This document shows, one piece after another, positions 44,958-52,832 of a stretch of DNA of 64,000 nucleotides. The position numbers and the translations under genes are program-made. The notes under the pieces were generated by a model. It saw only the letters and a program-made list of their open reading frames with translations, had not been told where the DNA came from and ran no database searches. The stretch comes from Nocardia sp. NRRL S-836 (lineage in GTDB: Bacteria; Actinomycetota; Actinomycetes; Mycobacteriales; Pseudonocardiaceae). The DNA is taken from positions 62,001 through 126,000 of the forward strand of contig NZ_LGDY01000036.1 in NCBI RefSeq assembly GCF_001279525.1, written 5' to 3'. Each line of letters begins with the position of its first letter. The stretch's first letter is position 1.

Positions 44958-45668
44958 ATGTCAGTGCAAGCGGGCAACACCGACCTGCTCCACCCGAACC
45001 TGGCCGTCACCGAGTTCCTCGACCACGACAGCGACGTCGTCCGCGACTTCGTGCACGGGGTGCTGCCCGACGGCGGCGAGGGCATGACCGACGTCGAACG
45101 GGCCTGCGCCCTCTACTACGCGGTGCGCGACGGCATCCACTACGAGGTCTACGGCGCCGACCTGACCCGTGACGGCCTCAAGGCGAGCTCGATCATCAAG
45201 CGCGGCACGGGTTTCTGCGTCCACAAGTCCATCGTGTACGCCGCTGCCGTGCGGTCCGTGGGCATCCCGAGCCGCCTCTACTACGGCGATGTGCGCAACC
45301 ACCTGGCGTCACCGCAGCTGGAAGAGCTCATGGGCGGCAACATCTTCACCTACCACAGCCTCGCCACCGTCTTCCTCGACGGCAGGTGGGTGCGCGCCAC
45401 CCCGGTGTTCAACAAGATGCTGTGCAAGCTCTACCGGATCAAGCCGCTGGAGTTCGACGGCCGCACCGACAGCATGTACCACCCGTACGACGAGAACGGC
45501 CGCCGGCACATGGAGTTCCTGCGCGAGCACGGCGAGTTCGACGACTTCCCGTACGACGTGGTGGTCGACGGCATCCGGGCCAACCACCCGAAGCTGTTCG
45601 CCTCCCGGCACACGACCGCGCGCGGCTCGCTGGTCGCCGACGCGGCCGCGCAAGGGGACCGGTTATGA
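44958..45668 (+). CDS. Transglutaminase-fold protein
   Basis: This 236-residue protein has a transglutaminase-like core: Cys87 in RGTGFCVHKS and His133 in FTYHSLATVFLDGRW. The third residue, normally Asp, is not where expected (RATPVFNK follows), so the triad may be altered. In natural-product operons this fold transfers acyl groups from carrier proteins to amines or water. Here it may release the cyclised product from the carrier (inference). The GTGACCGAAG stretch before ATG 44958 gives a weak ribosome-binding site. It overlaps the glycosyltransferase gene by ATGA. Confidence 0.8.
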   Translation: MSVQAGNTDLLHPNLAVTEFLDHDSDVVRDFVHGVLPDGGEGMTDVERACALYYAVRDGIHYEVYGADLTRDGLKASSIIKRGTGFCVHKSIVYAAAVRSVGIPSRLYYGDVRNHLASPQLEELMGGNIFTYHSLATVFLDGRWVRATPVFNKMLCKLYRIKPLEFDGRTDSMYHPYDENGRRHMEFLREHGEFDDFPYDVVVDGIRANHPKLFASRHTTARGSLVADAAAQGDRL

Positions 45669-46423
45669 CGGCGCCCGCGGTCGTCCTGCCCCGGCAGCGC
45701 GCGGCCCACGACCCGCGCCTGCGCTCCACCGTGGACGTGGAGCTGGTGGTGCCCGCGTTCAACGAGGCGGGCCGGCTGCCCGCCACGCTCGCCGAGCTGA
45801 CCGGGTTCCTGGCGGGCCGGCCGTGGCGGTCGCGGGTCGTGGTGGTGGACAACGGCAGCACCGACGGCACCGCCACCACCGTCGCCGGTCACCCCGACGT
45901 GGTGGTCATCGGCTGCGCCCGCCCCGGCAAGGGCGCGGCCGTGCGCCGCGGCCTGGAGAGCAGCACGTCCCGGTTCGTCGGTTTCCTCGACGCCGACCTG
46001 TCCACCCCGGTGCGGACGTTGACCCGCGCGGTGGCGGAACTGGAAGCGGGCGCGGCGGCGGCGATCGGGTCGAGGCACGCTCCCGGCGCCGAGCTGGTGA
46101 CCCCGCAGCCGCTGAGCCGCCGGGTCGGCGGCGCGGTGTTCCGCGCCCTGGCCCGCCGCCTGGTGCCCGAGGTGCACGACACCCAGTGCGGGTTCAAGCT
46201 CTTCGAACGGGTGGCCGTGCAGCGGGCACTGGCCGGGTGCCAGGTCGACGGGTTCGCGTTCGACGTGGAGCTGCTGCGGCGCATACGGCTGGCCGGCGGG
46301 CGCATCGCCGAGGTGCCCGTGGCCTGGACCGACGACCAGCGGTCCACCTTCCGCCCCCTGCACGACGGCCGTGCGGCGTTCGCGGACCTGGTGCGCCTGT
46401 ACCGCGCGGAGGCGGCGCTATGA
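45665..46423 (+). CDS. GT2 glycosyltransferase, polyprenyl-phosphate-sugar synthase-like
   Basis: The protein has 252 residues from ATG 45665. It has the GT-A fold with LVVPAFNEAGRLP, VVVDNGSTDGT and the metal motif DADLSTP, then DTQCGFKLFER. These match the dolichyl/polyprenyl-phosphate glucose or mannose synthase group. It lacks membrane segments. It would make a lipid-linked sugar, which the GT87-type membrane enzyme encoded two genes later could use (inference). ATGA overlaps couple it to both neighbours. Confidence 0.87.
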   Translation: MTAPAVVLPRQRAAHDPRLRSTVDVELVVPAFNEAGRLPATLAELTGFLAGRPWRSRVVVVDNGSTDGTATTVAGHPDVVVIGCARPGKGAAVRRGLESSTSRFVGFLDADLSTPVRTLTRAVAELEAGAAAAIGSRHAPGAELVTPQPLSRRVGGAVFRALARRLVPEVHDTQCGFKLFERVAVQRALAGCQVDGFAFDVELLRRIRLAGGRIAEVPVAWTDDQRSTFRPLHDGRAAFADLVRLYRAEAAL

Positions 46424-47778
46424 ACACCCGGCGGCATGTGCTCGTGGTGTTCGACCGCGACCTGACGCACCCCGCGGCGGCGGAGGGCGAGCGGTACGTG
46501 CACGAGGTCGTGCGCCGCTGGGCCGCCGGCGGCACGCGGGTCACGCTGGCGGTGACCGGCACGCCCGCCCACGAGGTCGTCACGGGGGTGGAGGTCCGGC
46601 GCTTCGCGCGACCGGCCGCGCTGGTGGCGTGGTTGCTGCGACACGCACACCGCTTCGACGCGGTGGTGGACGCGACCGACGGCGCGGTGGCCACGGCGTG
46701 GCTGGCCGTACGCGGTCGCACCCCTGTGGTGCGGCTGGAGCTGCGGTCGCACCGCACCGGGCTCAGGCGGCTACCGGTGCCGGTACGCCGCCGCCTGGCG
46801 CGATGGGCCGGCGACCGTCGCACAACGGTCGTGCCGTCCCCGTCGGCGCGCCACGAACTGCGGTGCCGCGTGGGCCTGCGTGGCCCCGTGCTCGTCGCAC
46901 CGCCCGGTGCCGCGCCCGCGACCGGCACCGGTGAGCGCGCCGACCACCCCGTGGTGGTGGTGCCCGCGCCCGAACGCGGCCTGGACGTGCTGCTGCGGGG
47001 TCTTCCACTCGTGCTGGCACAGAATCCGGAGCTGCGGGTGGAGGTCCTCGGCGACGGGCCGGAGCTGCCCAGGCTGTGGCGCATCGCGCACGACTTCGAC
47101 GTCGCGCACGCGGTCGTCCTCCGCGGCCGGGTGTCCGACGACGAGCGGGCGGCGACGCTGCGCCGGGCGTGGCTGCTCGTCTCCGCGGCGGTTGACGAGC
47201 TGCCCGCGCAGGCGGTTCTGGAGGCCGCCGCCCACGGGGTGCCCTGCGTGGCGCTCGACGCCGTCGGCGCCCGTGACTTCGTCCGGGTCGGCGAGGTCGT
47301 CCGCTCGCCCGATGACCTCGCCCCTGCCGTCGCACGTCACCTCGCCCAGCCGGCGGACCCGCGGCACGCCGAGGAGCTCGCCCGGCGCTGCCGCGGCTGG
47401 GCCGACGGCTTCCGGTGGGACCGCACCGCCGGGCTGCTGGCCGCCGCGGTGGAGCACGAGGTGCGCACAACCCGCCGCGACGGTCCACGCCGCCGTGCCC
47501 GGTTCGACATCGCCACCGCGGTGCGGCTGCCGGCGGGTGCCCGCGTGCCGGCGGGCGCGCTGCGCGTGACCGACGAGGTCGTCGAGGCCGGCGGTGCGGT
47601 CGGCGTTCTGCTCAACGGCTGCGACGAGTTCGACGCACTCGGCGTCCTGGACCGCCTCGGGATCGAGGGAGCGCACGTGCGGCTGGCCACCCACGACGAC
47701 CTGATGCTCGGCCCCTGCCCGCACGCCCCGGCCACCGAACCCACGAGGAAGGTCGACGACCGTGTCCACTCGCGCTGA
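46420..47778 (+). CDS. GT4-type glycosyltransferase with extra C-terminal domain
   Basis: The protein has 452 residues from ATG 46420. The N-terminal half resembles a GT-B acceptor domain (HVLVVFDRDL). The second half has the GT4 signature region (VEVLGDGPELPRL, then ELPAQAVLEAAAHGVPCVAL). From about residue 345 an extra domain of about 105 residues (FDIATAVRLPAGARVP onward) is not part of GT4 and I do not recognise it. It probably transfers a sugar from an NDP-sugar to the pathway product or a lipid carrier. It overlaps the next gene by 17 bases. Confidence 0.82.
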   Translation: MNTRRHVLVVFDRDLTHPAAAEGERYVHEVVRRWAAGGTRVTLAVTGTPAHEVVTGVEVRRFARPAALVAWLLRHAHRFDAVVDATDGAVATAWLAVRGRTPVVRLELRSHRTGLRRLPVPVRRRLARWAGDRRTTVVPSPSARHELRCRVGLRGPVLVAPPGAAPATGTGERADHPVVVVPAPERGLDVLLRGLPLVLAQNPELRVEVLGDGPELPRLWRIAHDFDVAHAVVLRGRVSDDERAATLRRAWLLVSAAVDELPAQAVLEAAAHGVPCVALDAVGARDFVRVGEVVRSPDDLAPAVARHLAQPADPRHAEELARRCRGWADGFRWDRTAGLLAAAVEHEVRTTRRDGPRRRARFDIATAVRLPAGARVPAGALRVTDEVVEAGGAVGVLLNGCDEFDALGVLDRLGIEGAHVRLATHDDLMLGPCPHAPATEPTRKVDDRVHSR

Positions 47779-49084
47779 CACCAGGACCAGGGTGCTCACC
47801 TGGTCCGCGGTTGCCATCACCGCGTTCGTCCTGGCGTTGATCGCCCAGGCCATCTACACCCGGGACGCGCACTGGGGTGTGCGCTACATGGCCGACCTGT
47901 GGGTCTACGTCGCCAGCGGGCAGGCGGTGCGCGACGGCCAGTCCCTGTACGACGTGGTGATCATGTCGCCCCTGTACGGGCCGATGCCGTACCTGTACCC
48001 GCCGCTGACCGCCGTCCTGTTCTTCGTTCCCCTGACCTTCCTGTCGATCGGCGCCGCCGGGCTGCTGTGGAACACCGTGACGCTGATCGCGCTGGGTGCG
48101 ATCGTGTGGATCACCCTCGGCGTCGCCGACGTCCGCGCCACCAGGACGCGCCTGGTGCTGACCGTCGTCGGCCTCGCCCTGGTGTTCTGCCTGCTGCCGA
48201 CCCGCATCCACCTGATCTTCGGCCAGATCAACGCGTTCCTGGTGCTGCTGGTGCTGCTGGACTTCCGCCGCGACGCGGGACGGTGGCGCGGCGTGGGCAT
48301 CGGTGTGGCGGCCGGGCTGAAGGTGACGCCGCTGATCTTCATCGCCTACCTGCTGGTCACAGGCCAGTGGAAGGCGGCACGGACGGCGGTGCTGGCGTTC
48401 GCGGGAGCGGTCGCGGCGGGCTTCGCGGTGGCACCGGCCGACTCCCTGGAGTACTGGGGCGGCCTGGTGTTCCAGTCGTCGCGGGCGGGCGCTGTCTACA
48501 GCACCCCGAACCAGTCCCTGGCCGCGGCCATGGCCAGGGTGTCGCAGAGCGAGGTGTTCGCCGGCTGGTGGGTCGTCGTGCTGGCCCTGGTCGGTGTGCT
48601 GGGACTCGCGGTGGCCAGGTACGTCCACCGGCGGGGCTCCGACTTCCTGGGCTTCTGCGCCGCGGCGCTCACCGGGCTGCTGGTGTCGCCGGTGAGCTGG
48701 GAGCACCACTGGGTGTACGTGGTTCCCCTGCTGGTCTGGTTGGTGGTGCGGGCCTGGCAACGGCGATCGGCCGGCCTGTCCGCCGTGGCAGTGCTGCTCG
48801 TGGCGGTGTTCACGCTGCGGGTGTTCTGGTGGGTGGGCGTGCCGGAGTTCCCGGCGAAGCCGATGGACATGACCGCGGGACAGCAGCTGGCCTCCTCGAT
48901 GATGCCGGTCGCCGCCCTGTTGCTGCTCCTGCTCGGGCCCCTGTGGGTCCGCCGGGAGTTCCTCACTGCGCCGGTCCAGCGGATGGCGGCCGGAGAACGC
49001 GACATCGAACGCGCCACGAGCCGCCCGGCGCCCGCCGTTGTCGGGGTCGCTCCGGCCGGCGAACCGGAGGTGCGGTCGCCCTGA
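47762..49084 (+). CDS. GT87-type polyprenol-dependent membrane glycosyltransferase
   Basis: This 440-residue GT-C membrane protein has about ten spans. Landmarks are MADLWVYVASGQAVRDGQSLYD and PYLYPPLTAVLF (first periplasmic loop with acidic residues), FGQINAFLVLLVLLD, and SWEHHWVYVVPLLVW. This is the GT87 (PimE-like mannosyltransferase) pattern. It uses a polyprenyl-phosphate sugar on the outer face of the membrane, which the GT2 enzyme upstream could supply. It ends operon 1, and a T-tailed terminator follows. Confidence 0.88.
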   Translation: MSTRADTRTRVLTWSAVAITAFVLALIAQAIYTRDAHWGVRYMADLWVYVASGQAVRDGQSLYDVVIMSPLYGPMPYLYPPLTAVLFFVPLTFLSIGAAGLLWNTVTLIALGAIVWITLGVADVRATRTRLVLTVVGLALVFCLLPTRIHLIFGQINAFLVLLVLLDFRRDAGRWRGVGIGVAAGLKVTPLIFIAYLLVTGQWKAARTAVLAFAGAVAAGFAVAPADSLEYWGGLVFQSSRAGAVYSTPNQSLAAAMARVSQSEVFAGWWVVVLALVGVLGLAVARYVHRRGSDFLGFCAAALTGLLVSPVSWEHHWVYVVPLLVWLVVRAWQRRSAGLSAVAVLLVAVFTLRVFWWVGVPEFPAKPMDMTAGQQLASSMMPVAALLLLLLGPLWVRREFLTAPVQRMAAGERDIERATSRPAPAVVGVAPAGEPEVRSP

Positions 49085-49097
49085 TCCCCGGACATGG

Positions 49098-49142
49098 CGC
49101 TCGCCGCCCACGGACAACGTGTTCGTGGACGGCGAGCGTTTT
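49098..49142 (+). terminator. Rho-independent terminator of operon 1
   Basis: A 15-bp stem with one mismatch (CGCTCGCCGCCCACG / CGTGGACGGCGAGCG), an 11-nt loop and TTTT directly after the stem (49139-49142) lies 14 nt after the last operon-1 stop. It also separates the convergent hydrolase gene. Confidence 0.88.
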
Positions 49143-49148
49143 GCCAGG

Positions 49149-50069
49149 TCAGGCGCTGTGCCGGTCGATCCAGTCGAGCATGGGTCGCGGGTTGCGCTGG
49201 AACTCCAGGTAACCGTCCCAGCGGCGGTTGCTGCCTTCGATCCAGTGCAGGTGCTTGTCCTTCGTGGGCATCGCGTCGTACATCGACCGCACGTCGTGCG
49301 GGGTGACTAGGCTGTCGTCGCGGACCTGGTAGATCAACGTCGGCACGCTGACCGCGCCGGCCCACGGCACCGGGTCCTGCGCGTCGAACCCGAGGCCGGT
49401 CACCAGCTGAATGCGGCGGTCGAGGTCGTCCACACGCACCGCGGGGATGCCCATGAGACCGAGCTGGTGGGTCATGATGACCTTGGTGGTCACCGGCTGG
49501 GCGGCCACGAGGGAGTCGATGCCCTCGAACGCGGCCGGGTCCTGGTAGGCGGCCGCGAACGTCGCGTTCGCGCCGAGGCAGCGGCTGAACAGACTGATCC
49601 GCATCGAGCCGGTGTCGGTGCGGGTGCGCGCGTAGGTCAGGGAACCGATCACGTCGCGGGCCTCGTAGATGCCGCTGGAGGTGATGCCGCCGTTGGCGGA
49701 CCCGCTGAAGCCGTGGTTGCGCAGGTCGTAGGTGAGGACGTTGTAGCCCGCGTCGTGCAGGATCTTGTAGTCCGGCATGAAGGGGATCTCGATGTTGTTG
49801 CCGCTGGGCGCCCAGATCGAGCACCACGGATCGAGGTGGCTGGGCAGGCCGGTACGGGTGAAGCCCATCGGGTGGTTCGCGATGACGAGCTTGTCGCCGG
49901 TGTTCGGGATGAACCAGCCTTCCAGCGGCACCCCGTCGCCGGCGGGGAAGGTCACGTCCTCGTACACCAGCCCGAGGTCGGCGGGGGTACCGATGACCGG
50001 AGCGCGCTGGCTGCCGCGGAAGTTGGCGGCGATCGCGTCGAGGATCTTCGACATCTGTTCTTCGTCCAC
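49149..50069 (-). CDS. Alpha/beta hydrolase with Cys at the nucleophile position
   Basis: This 306-residue alpha/beta hydrolase has the oxyanion region IANHPMGFTRTG, YNVLTYDLRNHGFSG, and an elbow reading LFSRCLGANA. The nucleophile position of G-x-S-x-G is thus Cys in S-x-C-x-G, as in dienelactone hydrolases. A late acid (VRDDSLV) and His (HLHW) complete a plausible triad. The substrate is unknown. It starts with GTG 50069 (MSKILDAI 15 bases later is an alternative) and is divergent from an MmyB-type regulator, the usual arrangement for a regulated metabolic gene. Confidence 0.83.
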   Translation of the reverse strand: MDEEQMSKILDAIAANFRGSQRAPVIGTPADLGLVYEDVTFPAGDGVPLEGWFIPNTGDKLVIANHPMGFTRTGLPSHLDPWCSIWAPSGNNIEIPFMPDYKILHDAGYNVLTYDLRNHGFSGSANGGITSSGIYEARDVIGSLTYARTRTDTGSMRISLFSRCLGANATFAAAYQDPAAFEGIDSLVAAQPVTTKVIMTHQLGLMGIPAVRVDDLDRRIQLVTGLGFDAQDPVPWAGAVSVPTLIYQVRDDSLVTPHDVRSMYDAMPTKDKHLHWIEGSNRRWDGYLEFQRNPRPMLDWIDRHSA

Positions 50070-50140
50070 GCGTCCAGCCTCATCAGCGTGACCAGGCCGA
50101 ACCAGGGGAAGCTGACCCCCCTCTCAGGGCACGTGACGCG

Positions 50141-50169
50141 TTGAAGCGCCGGTGCTGGTCCCTCATACT
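50141..50169 (+). promoter_or_regulatory. Sigma70-type promoter of the MmyB-like regulator
   Basis: TTGAAG (50141-50146), 17 bases and CATACT (50164-50169) precede ATG 50177. Seven bases separate the -10 from the A of ATG, so the transcript is probably leaderless. Confidence 0.55.
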
Positions 50170-50176
50170 GGCCGCG

Positions 50177-51028
50177 ATGGATCTCCCGCAGCTCGGCGCG
50201 TTCCTGCGCTCACGTCGCGACCGGGTGCGCCCCGCTGACGTGGGGCTGCCGATGGGTTCCCGCAGGCGGGTCGCAGGCCTGCGCCGGGATGAGGTGGCCC
50301 AGCTCGCGCACGTCTCCACCGACTACTACATCGAGATCGAACGCGGAACGGCTCAACCGTCATCGGCTGTTCTCGACGCCTTCGCCGAGGTGCTCAAGAT
50401 GAGCGAGGACGAGCGCGCTCACGCGTTCACCCTCGCCGGGCGGCACCAGCCGCGCCGCTCGTCCGGGGCGGTCCTGCACCCCGCCATGCGGGATCTTCTC
50501 CGCCGTTTCGGGAACGACGTTCCCGCCTATGTCAGCACGGATCTGCAAATCGTTCTCGCGCAGAACGAAGCGGCAGCCGAACTGCACGGCCCGATTCCCG
50601 AGTCCTCGGAGCTGACCGACAGCTACGTGTACCGGTGGTTCACTGATCCGGTCGTGCGGGCACAGTTCGATGAAAGCTGCCACGAAGCGGAAGCCGAGGC
50701 GCTCATCGCGGACCTGCGGATCGGTGTCGCTCGCCGCGGGCCGGGTGATCCTGACGCCAGAGCCCTGATCGAGGTGCTCACCGCGCACAGCTCCTGGTTC
50801 GCACGGCTGTGGGCTCAGCAGGACGTGGCCATCCGCCGGAGTGAGACGAAGAGACTGCGCCATCCAGAGCGCGGTCCGATCGACTACGACTGCTACGCGT
50901 TGCTCAGCGAAGACGGGCGGGAACGACTCATCTGGTACGTGCCCGCGAAGGTTTTCGTGGCGGATGCGGCGGACGATGGACGCGTGGGGAAGGCCCCCGA
51001 CCGCCGGTCATCTCCGCCGACGGTCTGA
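50177..51028 (+). CDS. XRE-type regulator with MmyB ligand-binding domain
   Basis: The protein has 283 residues from ATG 50177. The N-terminal HTH_XRE domain (about 1-75) has LGAFLRSRRDRVRP, RVAGLRRDEVAQLAHVSTDYYIEIERG. The MmyB-like domain (about 100-265) opens with VPAYVSTDLQIVLAQNEAA. It ends with the usual LRHPERGPIDYDCYALLSEDGRERLIWY. These regulators sense fatty-acid-like ligands and usually control a divergent gene, here the alpha/beta hydrolase. The upstream TTG at 50141 overlaps the promoter and is rejected. Confidence 0.9.
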   Translation: MDLPQLGAFLRSRRDRVRPADVGLPMGSRRRVAGLRRDEVAQLAHVSTDYYIEIERGTAQPSSAVLDAFAEVLKMSEDERAHAFTLAGRHQPRRSSGAVLHPAMRDLLRRFGNDVPAYVSTDLQIVLAQNEAAAELHGPIPESSELTDSYVYRWFTDPVVRAQFDESCHEAEAEALIADLRIGVARRGPGDPDARALIEVLTAHSSWFARLWAQQDVAIRRSETKRLRHPERGPIDYDCYALLSEDGRERLIWYVPAKVFVADAADDGRVGKAPDRRSSPPTV

Positions 51029-51313
51029 GCCCGAGTCGTCAGGCTGCCTGGCTGGCATCAGGTGGGGCGGTCCCGGACTGGAGCGATGCCCGCTGGAGAG
51101 TTCCAGCCCTCATCGCTCGCGACGGCTGACGTTCACAACGACTCCTCCCTTGAGGAAGGTCGCGCCACCGACCCGGACGTGGTCGCCATGCGCGATGCGG
51201 GTCAGCGCGGGGCGGCGATGGCGGTCGTTGCCAGCGGCTTGGCCGACGTGCTCGCGGGCGGCCCGGCGACCTGCCGCAGCGCGGTGCGCCCGGTCACCGG
51301 CCGCGAGCCCACC

Positions 51314-51823
51314 TCAGACGACGTGTGTTTGCTGCCAGTCGACGCAGGTGGGCCGCTGCCCGGTCTCCTGGAACTCCAGGAGCGCTTGCCGCACAAGAGC
51401 AATCGGGAGTGCCGCGTCCTGCGGGAACGCCGTTTGCGTCGCCTTGTCGATGTAGAGCGTCGGCGCGTCCTCGATCGGTTCGGCTGTTCGTGTCACCCAG
51501 GCACCGCGCTTGGCGATGTCGGACTGCCTCTCCGGCCCTGCGTCCGCCTGGCTGCTGTCTGCGTCAACGACGGCGGCGGGGATGGGACCCGTGTACAGCA
51601 GGGCGCCAACCTGCCCGCGAGGCGAAACGTCGAGCTTGAACAGCCGGTCTGGCCGGTTGCGCCGCCCAACCGTCGGAAGCCCCTGACCCGCGATCTGCGC
51701 GGGATGAGGCTGCTCGTGACTCAGGAGGTAGGCGAGAAACGCTTCGAGGTCGGGCTCGGTACGAACCGGTTCCGCCTTCGGCCGGTCGCCGTCGTAGTAC
51801 CAGACTTCCAGCGTGTACGTCAC
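51314..51823 (-). CDS. Imm1-family immunity protein
   Basis: The protein has 169 residues from GTG 51823. The C-terminal part has the Imm1 pattern (FPQDAALPIALVRQALLEFQ followed by TGQRPTCVDWQ). The N-terminus is a short strand-rich region (TYTLEVWYYDGD). Imm1 proteins neutralise nucleic-acid deaminase toxins. The gene overlaps the end of the deaminase gene by GTGA, so the antitoxin is translated with its toxin. The longer frame up to 51937 lies inside the toxin gene and is rejected. Confidence 0.85.
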   Translation of the reverse strand: MTYTLEVWYYDGDRPKAEPVRTEPDLEAFLAYLLSHEQPHPAQIAGQGLPTVGRRNRPDRLFKLDVSPRGQVGALLYTGPIPAAVVDADSSQADAGPERQSDIAKRGAWVTRTAEPIEDAPTLYIDKATQTAFPQDAALPIALVRQALLEFQETGQRPTCVDWQQTHVV

Positions 51824-52560
51824 TCTGCGTCCCTTCCGCGAAACACCCGCGAACCTACCGGATCGTGAACGGTCAACTCGCGTCCTGGTGGTAGGACGTC
51901 CTCCAGCAGTTCCTCGCATCCCATCGGCCCGCCGCACACGACCCGGTTGATCACCACCTCAACGCGGTGCGCGTCTCCTTCGCGCATGCGCCACGCGAGC
52001 TTCATCTCGACGTGCATCGACACAGTGGCGAGCGCTCCGTCCGGAACGGTCACGAGATCTTGCTCGATGAGGAAGGCGTTGATCCGCTCGTGCTCGCCGT
52101 CGGGTTCGCTTCCGCTTTGCACCATGTCGGAATGCCCGTCCTGGTCGACGTAGATGCCGCTGGTGATGTAGCTGGGCAGATTCGGGCGCTGCTGCTGCGC
52201 CCACGACGGTTCTGGCCCTGCCGCGGGTGAAATCGCAGGAGACGGCGTCGGTGTGATCGCAGGTGCCGCAGCCGGGACAGGACTTCCGTCGCCCATCAGC
52301 GCCGCGACGATGCCAGAAATTCCTTTCTGCGCCGCGTTCAACAGACCCAGTAGCTCCGATACTCCTGGCTTGATCCGGGCGAACTGTCCTGCAGTTTGGT
52401 CGACCTCAGTCTCCAGCGCGGAGGAGCCCTGCCCCGCCGACTTGATGAGGGCCGCCGCCTCGTCCGCCAGTTCCTCCGCGATGACCAGTGGCGCTAACGC
52501 CGCTGCGGCCCGGTCGGCGGCGTTGCGCAGCGCTGCGACAACCTCCTCGAGCGTGGTCAC
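51820..52560 (-). CDS. SCP1.201/DddA-like deaminase toxin
   Basis: The protein has 246 residues. Residues 1-90 are helical (LEEVVAALRNAADRAAAAL), 91-125 form an Ala/Pro linker, and 126-235 form the deaminase domain. Its opening YITSGIYVDQDGH resembles this family. The zinc and catalytic residues are in place: His183 and Glu185 in MHVEMK, Cys209 and Cys215 in VVCGGPMGCEEL, followed by LLEDVLPPGRELTVH. The family includes the double-stranded-DNA cytidine deaminase DddA. It lacks a large delivery region, so it is a compact, possibly EccC/type VII- or contact-delivered effector. It is coupled to the Imm1 gene. Confidence 0.83.
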   Translation of the reverse strand: MTTLEEVVAALRNAADRAAAALAPLVIAEELADEAAALIKSAGQGSSALETEVDQTAGQFARIKPGVSELLGLLNAAQKGISGIVAALMGDGSPVPAAAPAITPTPSPAISPAAGPEPSWAQQQRPNLPSYITSGIYVDQDGHSDMVQSGSEPDGEHERINAFLIEQDLVTVPDGALATVSMHVEMKLAWRMREGDAHRVEVVINRVVCGGPMGCEELLEDVLPPGRELTVHDPVGSRVFRGRDAE

Positions 52561-52832
52561 CCCGGCCCCTTCCTGCGGACCTGGGCGATCCTCGCACGCG
52601 TTACCGGCAAACAGCGGTACCGCGGACCAGTCAGACGGAGGTGGCCAGCGTCGATCGCTCCGGTCTGCTGTCAGTCACCGCCGCCGGCGTCCATGCGGGC
52701 CTGTCGGACAGCACCGCGCCTTCGGCACGCACATCGCTCCCGCCGACGTTCGGTGGCGTCACAGTCAGCTCGAGTTCGGCTGTCCGGCACGGGGCAACTT
52801 CGACAACAGACTGGCGCAAGGGGCACGTTCCG

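Noticed and set aside
37167..49084. Operon 1 as an isonitrile chalkophore pathway supplying the copper island
   Set aside because: Adenylation, carrier and dehydrogenase genes are present, but there is no non-haem iron isonitrile synthase, no ScoD-like hydratase/thioesterase and no multi-module NRPS; the PsuG-type gene points to a C-nucleoside.
51062..51868. A 268-codon plus-strand open frame
   Set aside because: It is antisense to the Imm1 gene and its product shows no family features; the minus-strand Imm1 pattern is clear.
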